Shown here piece by piece: positions 35,005 through 43,630 of a stretch of DNA of 64,000 nucleotides. The DNA lies in the NCBI GenBank assembly GCA_023511615.1, contig JAIMBL010000005.1:1-64000 (forward strand), given 5' to 3'. The stretch comes from Leptolyngbyaceae cyanobacterium HOT.MB2.61. GTDB taxonomy: Bacteria; Cyanobacteriota; Cyanobacteriia; Leptolyngbyales; Leptolyngbyaceae. The notes beneath the pieces are model-generated. The model saw nothing but the letters and a program-made list of their open reading frames with translations, was not told the DNA's origin and did no database searches. Made by a program: the position numbers and the translations under genes. The stretch's first letter is position 1. Every line of letters starts with the position of its first letter.

Positions 35005-37767
35005 ATGAAGATACTCAAAGTCCAGACACTACGGGGTCCAAACTACTGGAGCATTCGACGCCAAAAGCTGATTGTAATGCGTCTGGATCTGGAGGAACTG
35101 GCCGATAGACCTTCCAATACCATTCCCGGTTTCTATGAAGGTTTAACTGAAGCCTTACCCAGTCTGGTAGAACACTTCTGCTCACCGGGCTGCCGGGGTG
35201 GTTTCTTGAGCCGGGTACGGGAAGGTACCATGATGGGCCACATCGTTGAACACGTGGCGCTGGAGCTTCAGGAACTGGCCGGAATGTCAGCGGGCTTTGG
35301 GCGCACCCGTGAAACTTCAACACCGGGCGTTTACCAGGTGGTCTTCGAGTATCTGGATGAGCAGGCCGGGCGCTATGCCGGACGTGCTGCCGTTCGCCTT
35401 TGCCAGAGCATCATCGACACAGGGCACTACCCTCAGGAAGAACTGGAGCAAGATCTGAAAGACCTGCGGATGCTGTGGGCAGATGCGTCCCTGGGCCCCA
35501 GCACCGAAGTCCTGGTCAAGGAAGCGGAAGCCAGAGAGATTCCCTGGTTTCAGCTCGGTGCCCGCTCCATGATTCAGTTGGGCTATGGGGTTCACCAGAA
35601 GCGACTCCAGGCTACTTTGAGCAACCAGACGGGCATTCTGGCGGTCGAACTGGCCTGTGATAAGGAAGGGACAAAGAAAATTCTGCGGGATGCAGGCGTT
35701 CCAGTGCCACGGGGTACAGTGATTGGGTATCTGGATGAACTGGAAGAGGCGATCGCTGCCGTAGGAGGCTTCCCGATTGTGATCAAGCCTCTGGATGGCA
35801 ACCACGGACGCGGCATCACCATCGACATCAACTCCTGGGAAGCCGCCGAAGAAGCCTACGACGCTGCCAGAGAAGTGTCCCGGCAGGTTATCGTCGAGCG
35901 CTACTACCGGGGACGGGATCACCGCATTCTGGTGGTGAATAGCAAAGTAGTAGCCGTCGCCGAGCGGGTTCCTGCCCATGTGAAGGGGGATGGTCGGTCA
36001 ACGATCGAAGAACTGATTGAGAAAACCAACCAGGACCCCCGCCGGGGCGAAGGTCACGACAATGTGCTGACCAAAATTGAGGTAGACCGAACCAGCTGGC
36101 AACTGCTGGAGAAACAGGGCTATACCCTGGATACCGTCCTGCCCGAAGGTGAGATCTGCTATCTGCGAGCAACCGCAAACCTCAGCACAGGAGGTACTGC
36201 CGTCGATCGCACCGACGATATCCATCCTGAAAACGTCTGGCTGGCCCAACGGGTTTCCAAAATTATTGGTCTGGACATTGCGGGCATTGATGTGGTCACC
36301 CCCGACATTACCCGCCCCCTACGCGAAGTGGATGGGGTAATTGTCGAAGTCAACGCCGCTCCCGGTTTTCGCATGCATGTGTCTCCCAGCGAAGGGATTC
36401 CTCGCAATGTGGCAGAACCCGTTCTGGATATGCTGTTCCCACCGGGTACCCCCAGTCGGATTCCCATCGTGGCGATTACGGGCACCAATGGAAAAACCAC
36501 AACCACCCGTCTGATTGCCCATATTTTTAAGCAAACGGGGCAGGTGGTGGGTTACACCACGACCGATGGTACCTACATTGGCGATTACCTGGTCGAACCC
36601 GGTGACAACACGGGACCCCAGAGTGCTCAGTTAATTCTGCAAGACCCCACCGTTGAAGTGGCCGTTCTGGAAAGCGCCAGGGGTGGAATTTTGCGATCGG
36701 GTTTGGCCTTTAGCACCTGCGATGTGGGTGTCGTCTTGAATGTTGCGGCTGACCACCTGGGCATTGCTGATATCGATACACTTGAGCAGATGGCACAGGT
36801 CAAAAGTGTGGTTGCCGAAACAGTGATGCCAAATGGCTACGCCGTTCTAAACGCTGAAGATCCATTGGTGGCAGAGATGGCAAACCGGGTGAAGGGACAA
36901 ATTGCGTACTTTTCGATGAATCCCGATAACCCCTTGATTCGTTCCCATACCCAGCAGGGTGGATTGGCTGCTGTTTACGAAAATGGTTATCTGTCCATTC
37001 TGAAAGGAGACTGGACGCTGCGGATTGACCAGGCCGTGAATGTGCCCCTCACCCTGGCAGGGCGTGCCCCCTTTATGATTGCCAATGCCCTGGCGGCCAG
37101 TCTGGCAGCATTTGCTCAGGGTGTACGGATTGAGGACATCCGGGCGGCTCTGGCGACCTTCTCGGCCTCGACGCAACAAACTCCAGGACGAATGAATCTG
37201 GTAAATTTGGGCAAGTTCCATGCGCTGGTTGACTATGCCCATAACCCCCATAGCTACGAAGCATTAGCAGGTTTTGTGAAAAACTGGCCCGGTGAGCGGA
37301 TTGGAGTGGTGGGCGGACCGGGCGATCGCCGCGACGAAGACTTTATTACTCTAGGGCGACTGTCTGCTCAGATGTTTGATCGCATCCTCATTAAGGAGGA
37401 CGATGACAATCGTGGCAGATCCCGTGGGGAGGCTGCCAGACTTATTGCCGAAGGGATTGAACAGATCAAACCCGATGCCCGCTATGAAACCATTCTGGAC
37501 GAGGCGACGGCCATTGAAACGGCATTAAATACGGCTTCCCTGAATGGGCTGGTGGTGATTTTACCAGAGAGTGTCAAACGCGCCATTAACCTGATCAATG
37601 CCCGTCGGCCCCAATCTGAAGTAGAGGCGGTGATGGCCTTCCCCGCTCCGTCTCCTCAAAAGAGTGTCCCTCACACCGCCAATGGCAGTTCCGAACAGTC
37701 AGAATCCGTTGTCGCCGAATCTGTTGAATATGTCTCAACGGAATATGTCTCAACGGAAGTTGTTTAA
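35005..37767 (+). CDS. cphA: Cyanophycin synthetase
   Basis: 920 residues. The N-terminal domain starts MKILKVQTLRGPNYWS. The ATP-grasp half (about 165-480) contains GFPIVIKPLDGNHGRGI and VEVNAAPGFRMH. The Mur-ligase-like half begins at VAITGTNGKTTTTRLI (P-loop) and ends with DYAHNPHSYEAL and VVGGPGDRRDEDF. It alternately adds Asp and Arg to build the nitrogen store cyanophycin without ribosomes. The last ~45 residues are Ser/Val/Glu-rich and low in complexity. I chose the ATG at the family N-terminus; upstream in-frame sequence is not family-like. The stop overlaps by four bases with the convergent hybrid kinase. Confidence 0.97.
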   Translation: MKILKVQTLRGPNYWSIRRQKLIVMRLDLEELADRPSNTIPGFYEGLTEALPSLVEHFCSPGCRGGFLSRVREGTMMGHIVEHVALELQELAGMSAGFGRTRETSTPGVYQVVFEYLDEQAGRYAGRAAVRLCQSIIDTGHYPQEELEQDLKDLRMLWADASLGPSTEVLVKEAEAREIPWFQLGARSMIQLGYGVHQKRLQATLSNQTGILAVELACDKEGTKKILRDAGVPVPRGTVIGYLDELEEAIAAVGGFPIVIKPLDGNHGRGITIDINSWEAAEEAYDAAREVSRQVIVERYYRGRDHRILVVNSKVVAVAERVPAHVKGDGRSTIEELIEKTNQDPRRGEGHDNVLTKIEVDRTSWQLLEKQGYTLDTVLPEGEICYLRATANLSTGGTAVDRTDDIHPENVWLAQRVSKIIGLDIAGIDVVTPDITRPLREVDGVIVEVNAAPGFRMHVSPSEGIPRNVAEPVLDMLFPPGTPSRIPIVAITGTNGKTTTTRLIAHIFKQTGQVVGYTTTDGTYIGDYLVEPGDNTGPQSAQLILQDPTVEVAVLESARGGILRSGLAFSTCDVGVVLNVAADHLGIADIDTLEQMAQVKSVVAETVMPNGYAVLNAEDPLVAEMANRVKGQIAYFSMNPDNPLIRSHTQQGGLAAVYENGYLSILKGDWTLRIDQAVNVPLTLAGRAPFMIANALAASLAAFAQGVRIEDIRAALATFSASTQQTPGRMNLVNLGKFHALVDYAHNPHSYEALAGFVKNWPGERIGVVGGPGDRRDEDFITLGRLSAQMFDRILIKEDDDNRGRSRGEAARLIAEGIEQIKPDARYETILDEATAIETALNTASLNGLVVILPESVKRAINLINARRPQSEVEAVMAFPAPSPQKSVPHTANGSSEQSESVVAESVEYVSTEYVSTEVV

Positions 37768-40076
37768 TCTTTGCTGCCCCCTGACACTTTGCAATACTTT
37801 GGCAAATGCAGGGCAAAGCAACTGCCAGAGCCCAATTTGGAGGTGACGCTAATGTCTCCGCCATGGAGTTGGGCGAGTTTGCGGGCCAGCACTAGCCCCA
37901 GTCCAGTTCCCTGATATTTTCGGTCTAACCCTCCATCCAACTGCTGGAACGGTTGAAACAAAAGCGAGAGCCCTTCTGGAGAGATGCCAATGCCGGTGTC
38001 AATTACATTGAAGGTGATGAATGGGGAGTGGGCAGTGAGGAGTGGGAGGTAGGGTGTGGTGGATGACTGATCAGAAGGAGCGCCAGAAGTTGGCTGTTTG
38101 CCACTGTCTATAGCCAGCGTAACGGAACCCGTTTCTGTGAATTTGACCGCATTGGAAAGCAGATTGAATAGGATTTGCTTGAGGCGGCGGCGGTCGGCAA
38201 CACAATAATCAACTTCGGGCGCGATCGCCAATGACACCTGTAATCCCTTGCTTTCTGCCTGCTCCTGAATCAGGGAAATACAGGTTTCGCCCAGTTCGCG
38301 CACATCCAGGGACTCCAGAATCAGGTCTTCTCGCCCCGCTTCAATTTTGGAAAGATCCAGCAGGTCATTAATGAGTGACAGCAAGTGCTCTCCACAGGTG
38401 TAAATATTCTCAATGTACTGCTGTTGCTTTTCGTTCAGGGGGCCAAAGATTTGTTTGAGGAGAACGCTTGAAAAGCCCAAAATGCCCGTGAGCGGAGTCC
38501 TCAGCTCGTGGCTCATGTTTGCCAGAAACTCACTTTTGGCACGGTTGGCGGCGTCGGACAGGCGTTTTTCCTCTTCCAGCTCACGGGTGCGGGTCTGGAT
38601 GGTTTGTTCTAGTCGTTCGTAGCTCTGAGCATTGTAAAGGGCGATCGCAGTCTGGTCTGCAATCCGTTGCAGCAGATCAATTTCGTCCTGGGTAAAGTGA
38701 CGGTGAACAGTGGTTGTGTGGATTTCCAGCCCACCAAAAAACTGGTCTCGAATAAAAATGGGAACACTCAGCACCGATAGCACGTTTTTTTGATGGACTA
38801 ATGTCAGCCGGGCTGGAGTTGGAGGTAACAGGGCATAATCGGGAGCGTGAAAGACAAAGTTCGTTTGGGCATCCTGGGGAGTTCGTTCGAGGCTATCAAA
38901 CCAGTCCCCTACGGAAGCGTTGAAGTCGATCATGGAAAAAACTTGCTGGTTGGCGAGCCATTCATTTTTGATGTGAATCCGTCCCGCTTCAATCGCAAAC
39001 AACAGGGCCCGGTCCACCCCAAAGCACTCACCCGTCAATCGCACAATTTCTTGCAGAATATAGCCCGGGTCCAGGCTGGAGTTCAGGGCTCGCCCAATCT
39101 GGTTGAGAAATTGTTCTTGCTTTGCCTGCTGCTGCACCTGACTGAAGAGTTGGGCCTGGTGGATAGCGATCGCACACTGGTCTGCAATAGCCTTTACCAT
39201 TGACACCTCATCGCTGGTCCAACTCCGCTCGCGATCGCACTGGTAAAGTGACAGCCCACCCAGAAAGTCTTGTTGATAGATAAGAGGAAGGATTAAAAAG
39301 GCACGGATGCGATACAGCGCCGCAATTTCCTCTACCCCCAACTGAACCAGTTCTTCAGCGGAATGGGCAATGATCAGTTCATCCTGGCGCAGCTTTTCAG
39401 CACAGGGAGCATAGATTGAACAGGGTTGATTCAATAATTCTTGCCATTCTGGTGAAGCTGACTGGTTGATGTTGTAGACAATCATATTGCCAGCTGCATC
39501 GGGACGGAGAATCAGACAGGAATTGACCTGGAGGGCATCGCTGACCATATCTACTGTGGTTTGCAGCACCTCATCCAGCACCAGGGTTTCTCGCATCGCC
39601 CGTACAATGCGGTTAATGATGGTTTCCCGCTGCGCCTGCTGGTGGATTTGAGCGGTTGCCAGCCGCTGTTGCCGCTTGAGTTCAAATTCCTGGAGGGATC
39701 GCTTCAGCACCAGGGGCAGACGAAACAACCGGTCCTTCAGCACATAATCCGTCATGCCAGCTTTGATGCAATCCACCGCGGCTTCCTCGCCCAGGCTACC
39801 CGTCACCAGAATTAACGGAATTTCCTGCCCCGACTGTTTCAGTAACTCCAACACTCTGTAGGCATTAAACCCTTTCAGGCGAAAGTCGGCCAGGATCACA
39901 TCCCATGACTTTTCCTGCAAAAGCTGTTGACAGGCTGCTAACGTATCGACCACCTCGCAAATGGTGGAAATATTTGCAGCTTCTAGCGTTAGTAAAACCA
40001 GTTCAGCATCTGCTGGCACATCCTCCACAGTCAGTATGTGCAGATTTGATGGCAACGTTGACTTAGATTGTGGCAT
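37764..40076 (-). CDS. Receiver-GAF-GAF hybrid histidine kinase
   Basis: 770 residues, cytoplasmic. A receiver domain (10-130) has phospho-acceptor Asp64 (ILADFRLKGF) and Lys in YVLKD. Two GAF domains follow at about 155-310 and 325-485, then a coiled coil. The HisKA motif FLANMSHELRTPLTGI has His523, and the HATPase ends in GTGLGLVLARKLA. It is the last gene of a three-gene operon with the Rcp1-like regulator and the AhpD-PAS kinase (spacers of about 30 and 43 bases), suggesting a phosphorelay. The GAF ligands are unknown; no conserved chromophore Cys is obvious. Confidence 0.92.
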   Translation of the reverse strand: MPQSKSTLPSNLHILTVEDVPADAELVLLTLEAANISTICEVVDTLAACQQLLQEKSWDVILADFRLKGFNAYRVLELLKQSGQEIPLILVTGSLGEEAAVDCIKAGMTDYVLKDRLFRLPLVLKRSLQEFELKRQQRLATAQIHQQAQRETIINRIVRAMRETLVLDEVLQTTVDMVSDALQVNSCLILRPDAAGNMIVYNINQSASPEWQELLNQPCSIYAPCAEKLRQDELIIAHSAEELVQLGVEEIAALYRIRAFLILPLIYQQDFLGGLSLYQCDRERSWTSDEVSMVKAIADQCAIAIHQAQLFSQVQQQAKQEQFLNQIGRALNSSLDPGYILQEIVRLTGECFGVDRALLFAIEAGRIHIKNEWLANQQVFSMIDFNASVGDWFDSLERTPQDAQTNFVFHAPDYALLPPTPARLTLVHQKNVLSVLSVPIFIRDQFFGGLEIHTTTVHRHFTQDEIDLLQRIADQTAIALYNAQSYERLEQTIQTRTRELEEEKRLSDAANRAKSEFLANMSHELRTPLTGILGFSSVLLKQIFGPLNEKQQQYIENIYTCGEHLLSLINDLLDLSKIEAGREDLILESLDVRELGETCISLIQEQAESKGLQVSLAIAPEVDYCVADRRRLKQILFNLLSNAVKFTETGSVTLAIDSGKQPTSGAPSDQSSTTPYLPLLTAHSPFITFNVIDTGIGISPEGLSLLFQPFQQLDGGLDRKYQGTGLGLVLARKLAQLHGGDISVTSKLGSGSCFALHLPKYCKVSGGSKD

Positions 40077-40106
40077 GAGTTGAGAGCACCCGAATCGCTT
40101 CAGTTG

Positions 40107-40556
40107 TTAGGGAGAAAGCAAGGGCGGTTTGTTAAGCAGCGTCCAGTACAAACCGACTTGTTGGGTAACCTCAAGGAATTGTTGAAAGTCCAGAGGCTTC
40201 ACTACATAGCTATTAATTCCCAGATCGTAGCAAGCGTTTAGGTCGCTGTCCTCTTGAGAAGACGTCATTACCACTATCACCAACTGGCGAGTTTTGGGGT
40301 GGGCCCGTAAAGTCTGTAAAACTTGAAGACCATTGACTTTGGGGAGCTTTAAATCCAGCAGCACCAGGCGCGGCAAAGGGTGAGCAGGTGGCTCATCATC
40401 CTGCCCAAGCAGGTAGCGCAACGCCTGCTCGCCATCGGAAACCACATCTATTCGGCTCAAAAAGTTATAGGGGCTTAAAGCAAGCTGGACTAACTCCACA
40501 TCATTGGGGTCATCCTCTACTAAGAGAATCCGAGTCGGTTCAATACTCAAAGTCAC
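40107..40556 (-). CDS. Single-domain response regulator, Rcp1-like
   Basis: 149 residues, receiver domain only. DD at 15-16, phospho-acceptor Asp68 (LLDLKLPKVNG), and Lys in SYVVKPLDF are present. The 8-10 residue insertion after the first half and the PKVNG motif resemble phytochrome-partner regulators such as Rcp1. It has no output domain and presumably passes phosphate between the two adjacent kinases. It is middle in the operon. Confidence 0.93.
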   Translation of the reverse strand: MTLSIEPTRILLVEDDPNDVELVQLALSPYNFLSRIDVVSDGEQALRYLLGQDDEPPAHPLPRLVLLDLKLPKVNGLQVLQTLRAHPKTRQLVIVVMTSSQEDSDLNACYDLGINSYVVKPLDFQQFLEVTQQVGLYWTLLNKPPLLSP

Positions 40557-40599
40557 TCACTCTCACTTGGGTTGATTAGATCCTCAAAATGCCTCAGGT

Positions 40600-43311
40600 T
40601 TAAGGGGAGGCTCCAAGTTTGAAATAAAATATGGCACCGTTACCAGGTTCGCTCTCTGCCCAGACCATACCCCCATGGCGATGAATAATGCGTTGGACGA
40701 TCGCTAAACCAATACCCGTTCCCTCAAACTCTGACTGGGAATGCAACCGCTGGAATGCAACGAACAGTTGATCGGCATATTCCATCTGAAACCCAACCCC
40801 ATTATCACGGACAAAAATGGTGCCATCGACTAATGCTCCAACCTCAATCCGGGCAGGGCAACGGCCCCGGCTAAATTTGATGGCATTTTCAATTAAATTG
40901 GCAAAGACCTGTTGCAGTAAGGTTGCGTCCCCCACTACAGTTGGGAGCTCGCCAAGCACAAACTCAATGGAATGGGAAGAATCTTCCGCTAACATATCCG
41001 TTGATACGGTTCCTTCAGGCAATTGAGTCAGCACCGACTGCACCAGGGCATTGAGATCCACTGGCAGCGCTGCCATCTGTCGTCGCCCAACTCGCGAAAG
41101 AGTAAGCAACCCGTCGATCAACTGTCCCATCTTTGAACTGCTGTCTTGAATCACCTGTAAGTAGTGAGCAATTTTGGGGTCGTTCAGGCTATGGTTCTGT
41201 TCCAGGCGACTGATCAGGGCGTTGACAAACCCACTGATGTGTCGCAGGGGCGCGCGCAGGTCATGGGAGACGGAATAGGAGAAAGAATCGAGCTCCCGAT
41301 TGGAAGCTTCCAGTTGAGCAGTGCGCTTTGTCAAAGCGTGCTGGACTTCAATGAGTTCAGTGTAGTCACGCGACAGGCCCAACAGCGCATAAATTTCGCC
41401 ATTCAGCCGCCGCAGTGGAATTTTATAGGTTTCAAAGTGATGGGGTCCATCGGTTAAGCCAACTGTTTCCTGAATATGCAAAGTTTGTTGGGATTCAAAC
41501 ACCTGTTGATTTTGCTGACGAAAATAAAGGGCATCTTTTTCAGGAAAACACTCGAAGATGGTTTTACCCTGAACTTGCTGGCGATCGCCCAACCCAACCC
41601 CCTTCACAAATGCTTCATTACACAGGAGAATCCGCATCGTCTCACGCTCAATGACATAGATATAGTCCGGCATCAGGTTGATCAGGCTTTCCAGTTCTTC
41701 GGTGCGCTGAGCCAGGGCTTCTTCCCATTGCTTGCGCTCTGTAATGTCGTCCACAATTCCCAAAATGTAGAGAATTTCCCCAGCGTGATTGCGTATCACC
41801 CGTGCTGTCAGGTTGCCCCAGATGATTTGCTGATCCTTTCGGATATAGCGCTTAACTATTTGGTATTCGGAAATGTCTCCAGCCAGCAATCGCTCAGCAT
41901 AGGGTTTTTCGGCTTCCAGATCCTCTGGGTAGCTAATCACAGGACAGGAACCATGCAGTAGTTCTTGAGCAGAATATCCCAGCATCGAGCAAAACGCTGG
42001 ATTAACCATCGTAAAGTGATAATCCCTGGGGTCGGCAAGGGCAATCCCAATGGGAGCACTTTCAAAGATTTGCCGCAGGAGTTCTTCACTCTGTCGGAGC
42101 GCAAATTCGGCCCGCTGCCGTTCCTGAATTTCAGCCTGTAACCGCTCGTTGATCTGATGCAGTTCGTGAATCCGGGCTTCAACCCTTTGCTCTAATTCTT
42201 CGTTTAACTGTTTCAAATCTTGCTCAGCCCGTTTGCGATCGCTGATGTCAATCATTACACCAATCATCCGCACCGCCCGCCCAGATTCGTCATCCAGTCC
42301 CCGCCCTTTAGCCAGCACCCAATGCAGGCTGCCGTCAGGATAGATGACCCGGTATTCCATCTCATAGTTGGTCTGGGTTTCCAGGGCATGGGCAACTGCC
42401 TGTTCAATCTGCTGAATATCCTCAGGGTGGATGCGATCGCGCCAGGTCTGATAGTCAGCTTCTCCATCTGGCTCTAACCCCAACAGCCGAAAGTGATTGG
42501 CATTCCAGGTAACTTTATTCGTCGCCAGATCCCAATCCCAAGTGCCAATATGGGTAAAGTCCAGGGTTAACTTCAGAAGCGCTTCCACCTGTTTTCGCTT
42601 TTCAATTTCACTGACTAACTCCGTCTCTCGCCGTTGCTGTTCTTGCTGGACCTGTTCCCGGTAGGTGGCAAAGAAATGGGCGAGGGAAGGTTCTTCCCGT
42701 AAGAGTTGATGCAGGTAAAGTTGGGCGCGCTGGTCGGCTTCGTAGGAGAGTTCGGGGTAGTTTTCGACCCACTGATGGCAGGTGCAGATGTATCCCAGAA
42801 AGGCTGAGAGGTGGGTGTAATTTTGGGGGCCTAACAGACGGCGGAGTGCCTGACGTTGGGCAGATGCCTGCTGAGGAGTGAGAAAGAGGGCGATCGCCCA
42901 GTCCAGCAGCATTGGCTCAAGCGCCGTTTCCTCTAAGCAATCGATATCAAGTCCCTGCTCTGTAAAAGCATGCAGTTCTGAAGCTTCAATTGTGGGTGGC
43001 GGCTTTGAGATCAACTCCAGGATGTCTCTGGCACTCATTCCCAGGGGGCGCAGAGCACAGCTATGGCAAACGATACAGTAAGGAATGGAGCAGTAGCGAG
43101 AGAGATAGGCAAATAATTTTTCTTTAAAGAGTGCAGGTAGTGGGTTGTTGATATAGGCAGAGAGCGTTTGCTGCCAAAGATTCTCTAAAATCGCCGGAGT
43201 CGTTTCAGCAGGGGCAAAAAAGGGTGGAAAGAAGCCAAATGTAGCTTCAATCTCTGCTCGAATCTGTTCACGGGTTCGCCCAAATGAAGCCGAGCCAGAG
43301 GCAGGCATCAC
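40600..43311 (-). CDS. AhpD-like-domain, triple-PAS histidine kinase
   Basis: 903 residues. The first ~130 residues resemble the AhpD/carboxymuconolactone helical fold (LFKEKLFAYLSRYC), with C79, C82, H83 and C85 in YCIVCHSC. Helical sequence follows to ~225, then PAS domains at about 245-360, 415-530 and 545-660. The HisKA motif YSVSHDLRAPLRHI has His683, and the HATPase has GTGIGLAIVQRI. The N-terminal Cys pair could sense peroxide or redox state; this is inference. The canonical AhpD CxxCxxxH spacing is changed, with His next to the second Cys. The ATG at 43,308 has GGGAG upstream. First gene of the operon. Confidence 0.92.
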   Translation of the reverse strand: MMPASGSASFGRTREQIRAEIEATFGFFPPFFAPAETTPAILENLWQQTLSAYINNPLPALFKEKLFAYLSRYCSIPYCIVCHSCALRPLGMSARDILELISKPPPTIEASELHAFTEQGLDIDCLEETALEPMLLDWAIALFLTPQQASAQRQALRRLLGPQNYTHLSAFLGYICTCHQWVENYPELSYEADQRAQLYLHQLLREEPSLAHFFATYREQVQQEQQRRETELVSEIEKRKQVEALLKLTLDFTHIGTWDWDLATNKVTWNANHFRLLGLEPDGEADYQTWRDRIHPEDIQQIEQAVAHALETQTNYEMEYRVIYPDGSLHWVLAKGRGLDDESGRAVRMIGVMIDISDRKRAEQDLKQLNEELEQRVEARIHELHQINERLQAEIQERQRAEFALRQSEELLRQIFESAPIGIALADPRDYHFTMVNPAFCSMLGYSAQELLHGSCPVISYPEDLEAEKPYAERLLAGDISEYQIVKRYIRKDQQIIWGNLTARVIRNHAGEILYILGIVDDITERKQWEEALAQRTEELESLINLMPDYIYVIERETMRILLCNEAFVKGVGLGDRQQVQGKTIFECFPEKDALYFRQQNQQVFESQQTLHIQETVGLTDGPHHFETYKIPLRRLNGEIYALLGLSRDYTELIEVQHALTKRTAQLEASNRELDSFSYSVSHDLRAPLRHISGFVNALISRLEQNHSLNDPKIAHYLQVIQDSSSKMGQLIDGLLTLSRVGRRQMAALPVDLNALVQSVLTQLPEGTVSTDMLAEDSSHSIEFVLGELPTVVGDATLLQQVFANLIENAIKFSRGRCPARIEVGALVDGTIFVRDNGVGFQMEYADQLFVAFQRLHSQSEFEGTGIGLAIVQRIIHRHGGMVWAESEPGNGAIFYFKLGASP

Positions 43312-43630
43312 GACACTCCCTGCAGGAGGTTGATAGAGGAAAGTGGATGGGTAAATAAGGTACTATTCTTCACCTTCAGGATTCCCGATTCCCTTGCATT
43401 ACTCTACCACAAAGATAATTCTACAAAAGGTAATCCTGCCTCTTTTGAAGGGCAAAAAGCTCTCTTGAGAGTTTGGTGATCAGCAGCTTATCACCAAAAC
43501 AAAATCAATCTTTCAAGGGTTTTGTTTGAGATGAAAGAGTAACTCACGCTACTCTTTCACCGGCAAGCCAGGAGAACCGCAAAGAATGTGGCTAATTCAA
43601 CTGAAAACCCCTGTAATTCTGTTTCGCGTC
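43312..43630. other. Intergenic region, 319 bases
   Basis: It lies between the start of the AhpD-PAS kinase gene and the end of the hetZ-like gene. Most of the right half is a family B repeat. The left ~140 bases should carry the kinase operon promoter. No reading frame or RNA gene was recognised. Confidence 0.5.
43460..43578 (+). repeat. Dispersed repeat family B, copy 2 (near full length)
   Basis: Blocks in order: CTCTTGAGAGTTTGGTGATC, CAGCTTATCACCAAAACAAAATC, AGGGTTTTGTTTGAGATG, AAAGAGTAACTCACGCTACTCTTT, CACCGGCAAGCC and AGGAGAACC. Two internal stems are visible (GGTGATCAGCAGCTTATCACC; AAAGAGTA...TACTCTTT). It lies 53 bases past the hetZ-like stop. Confidence 0.88.
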
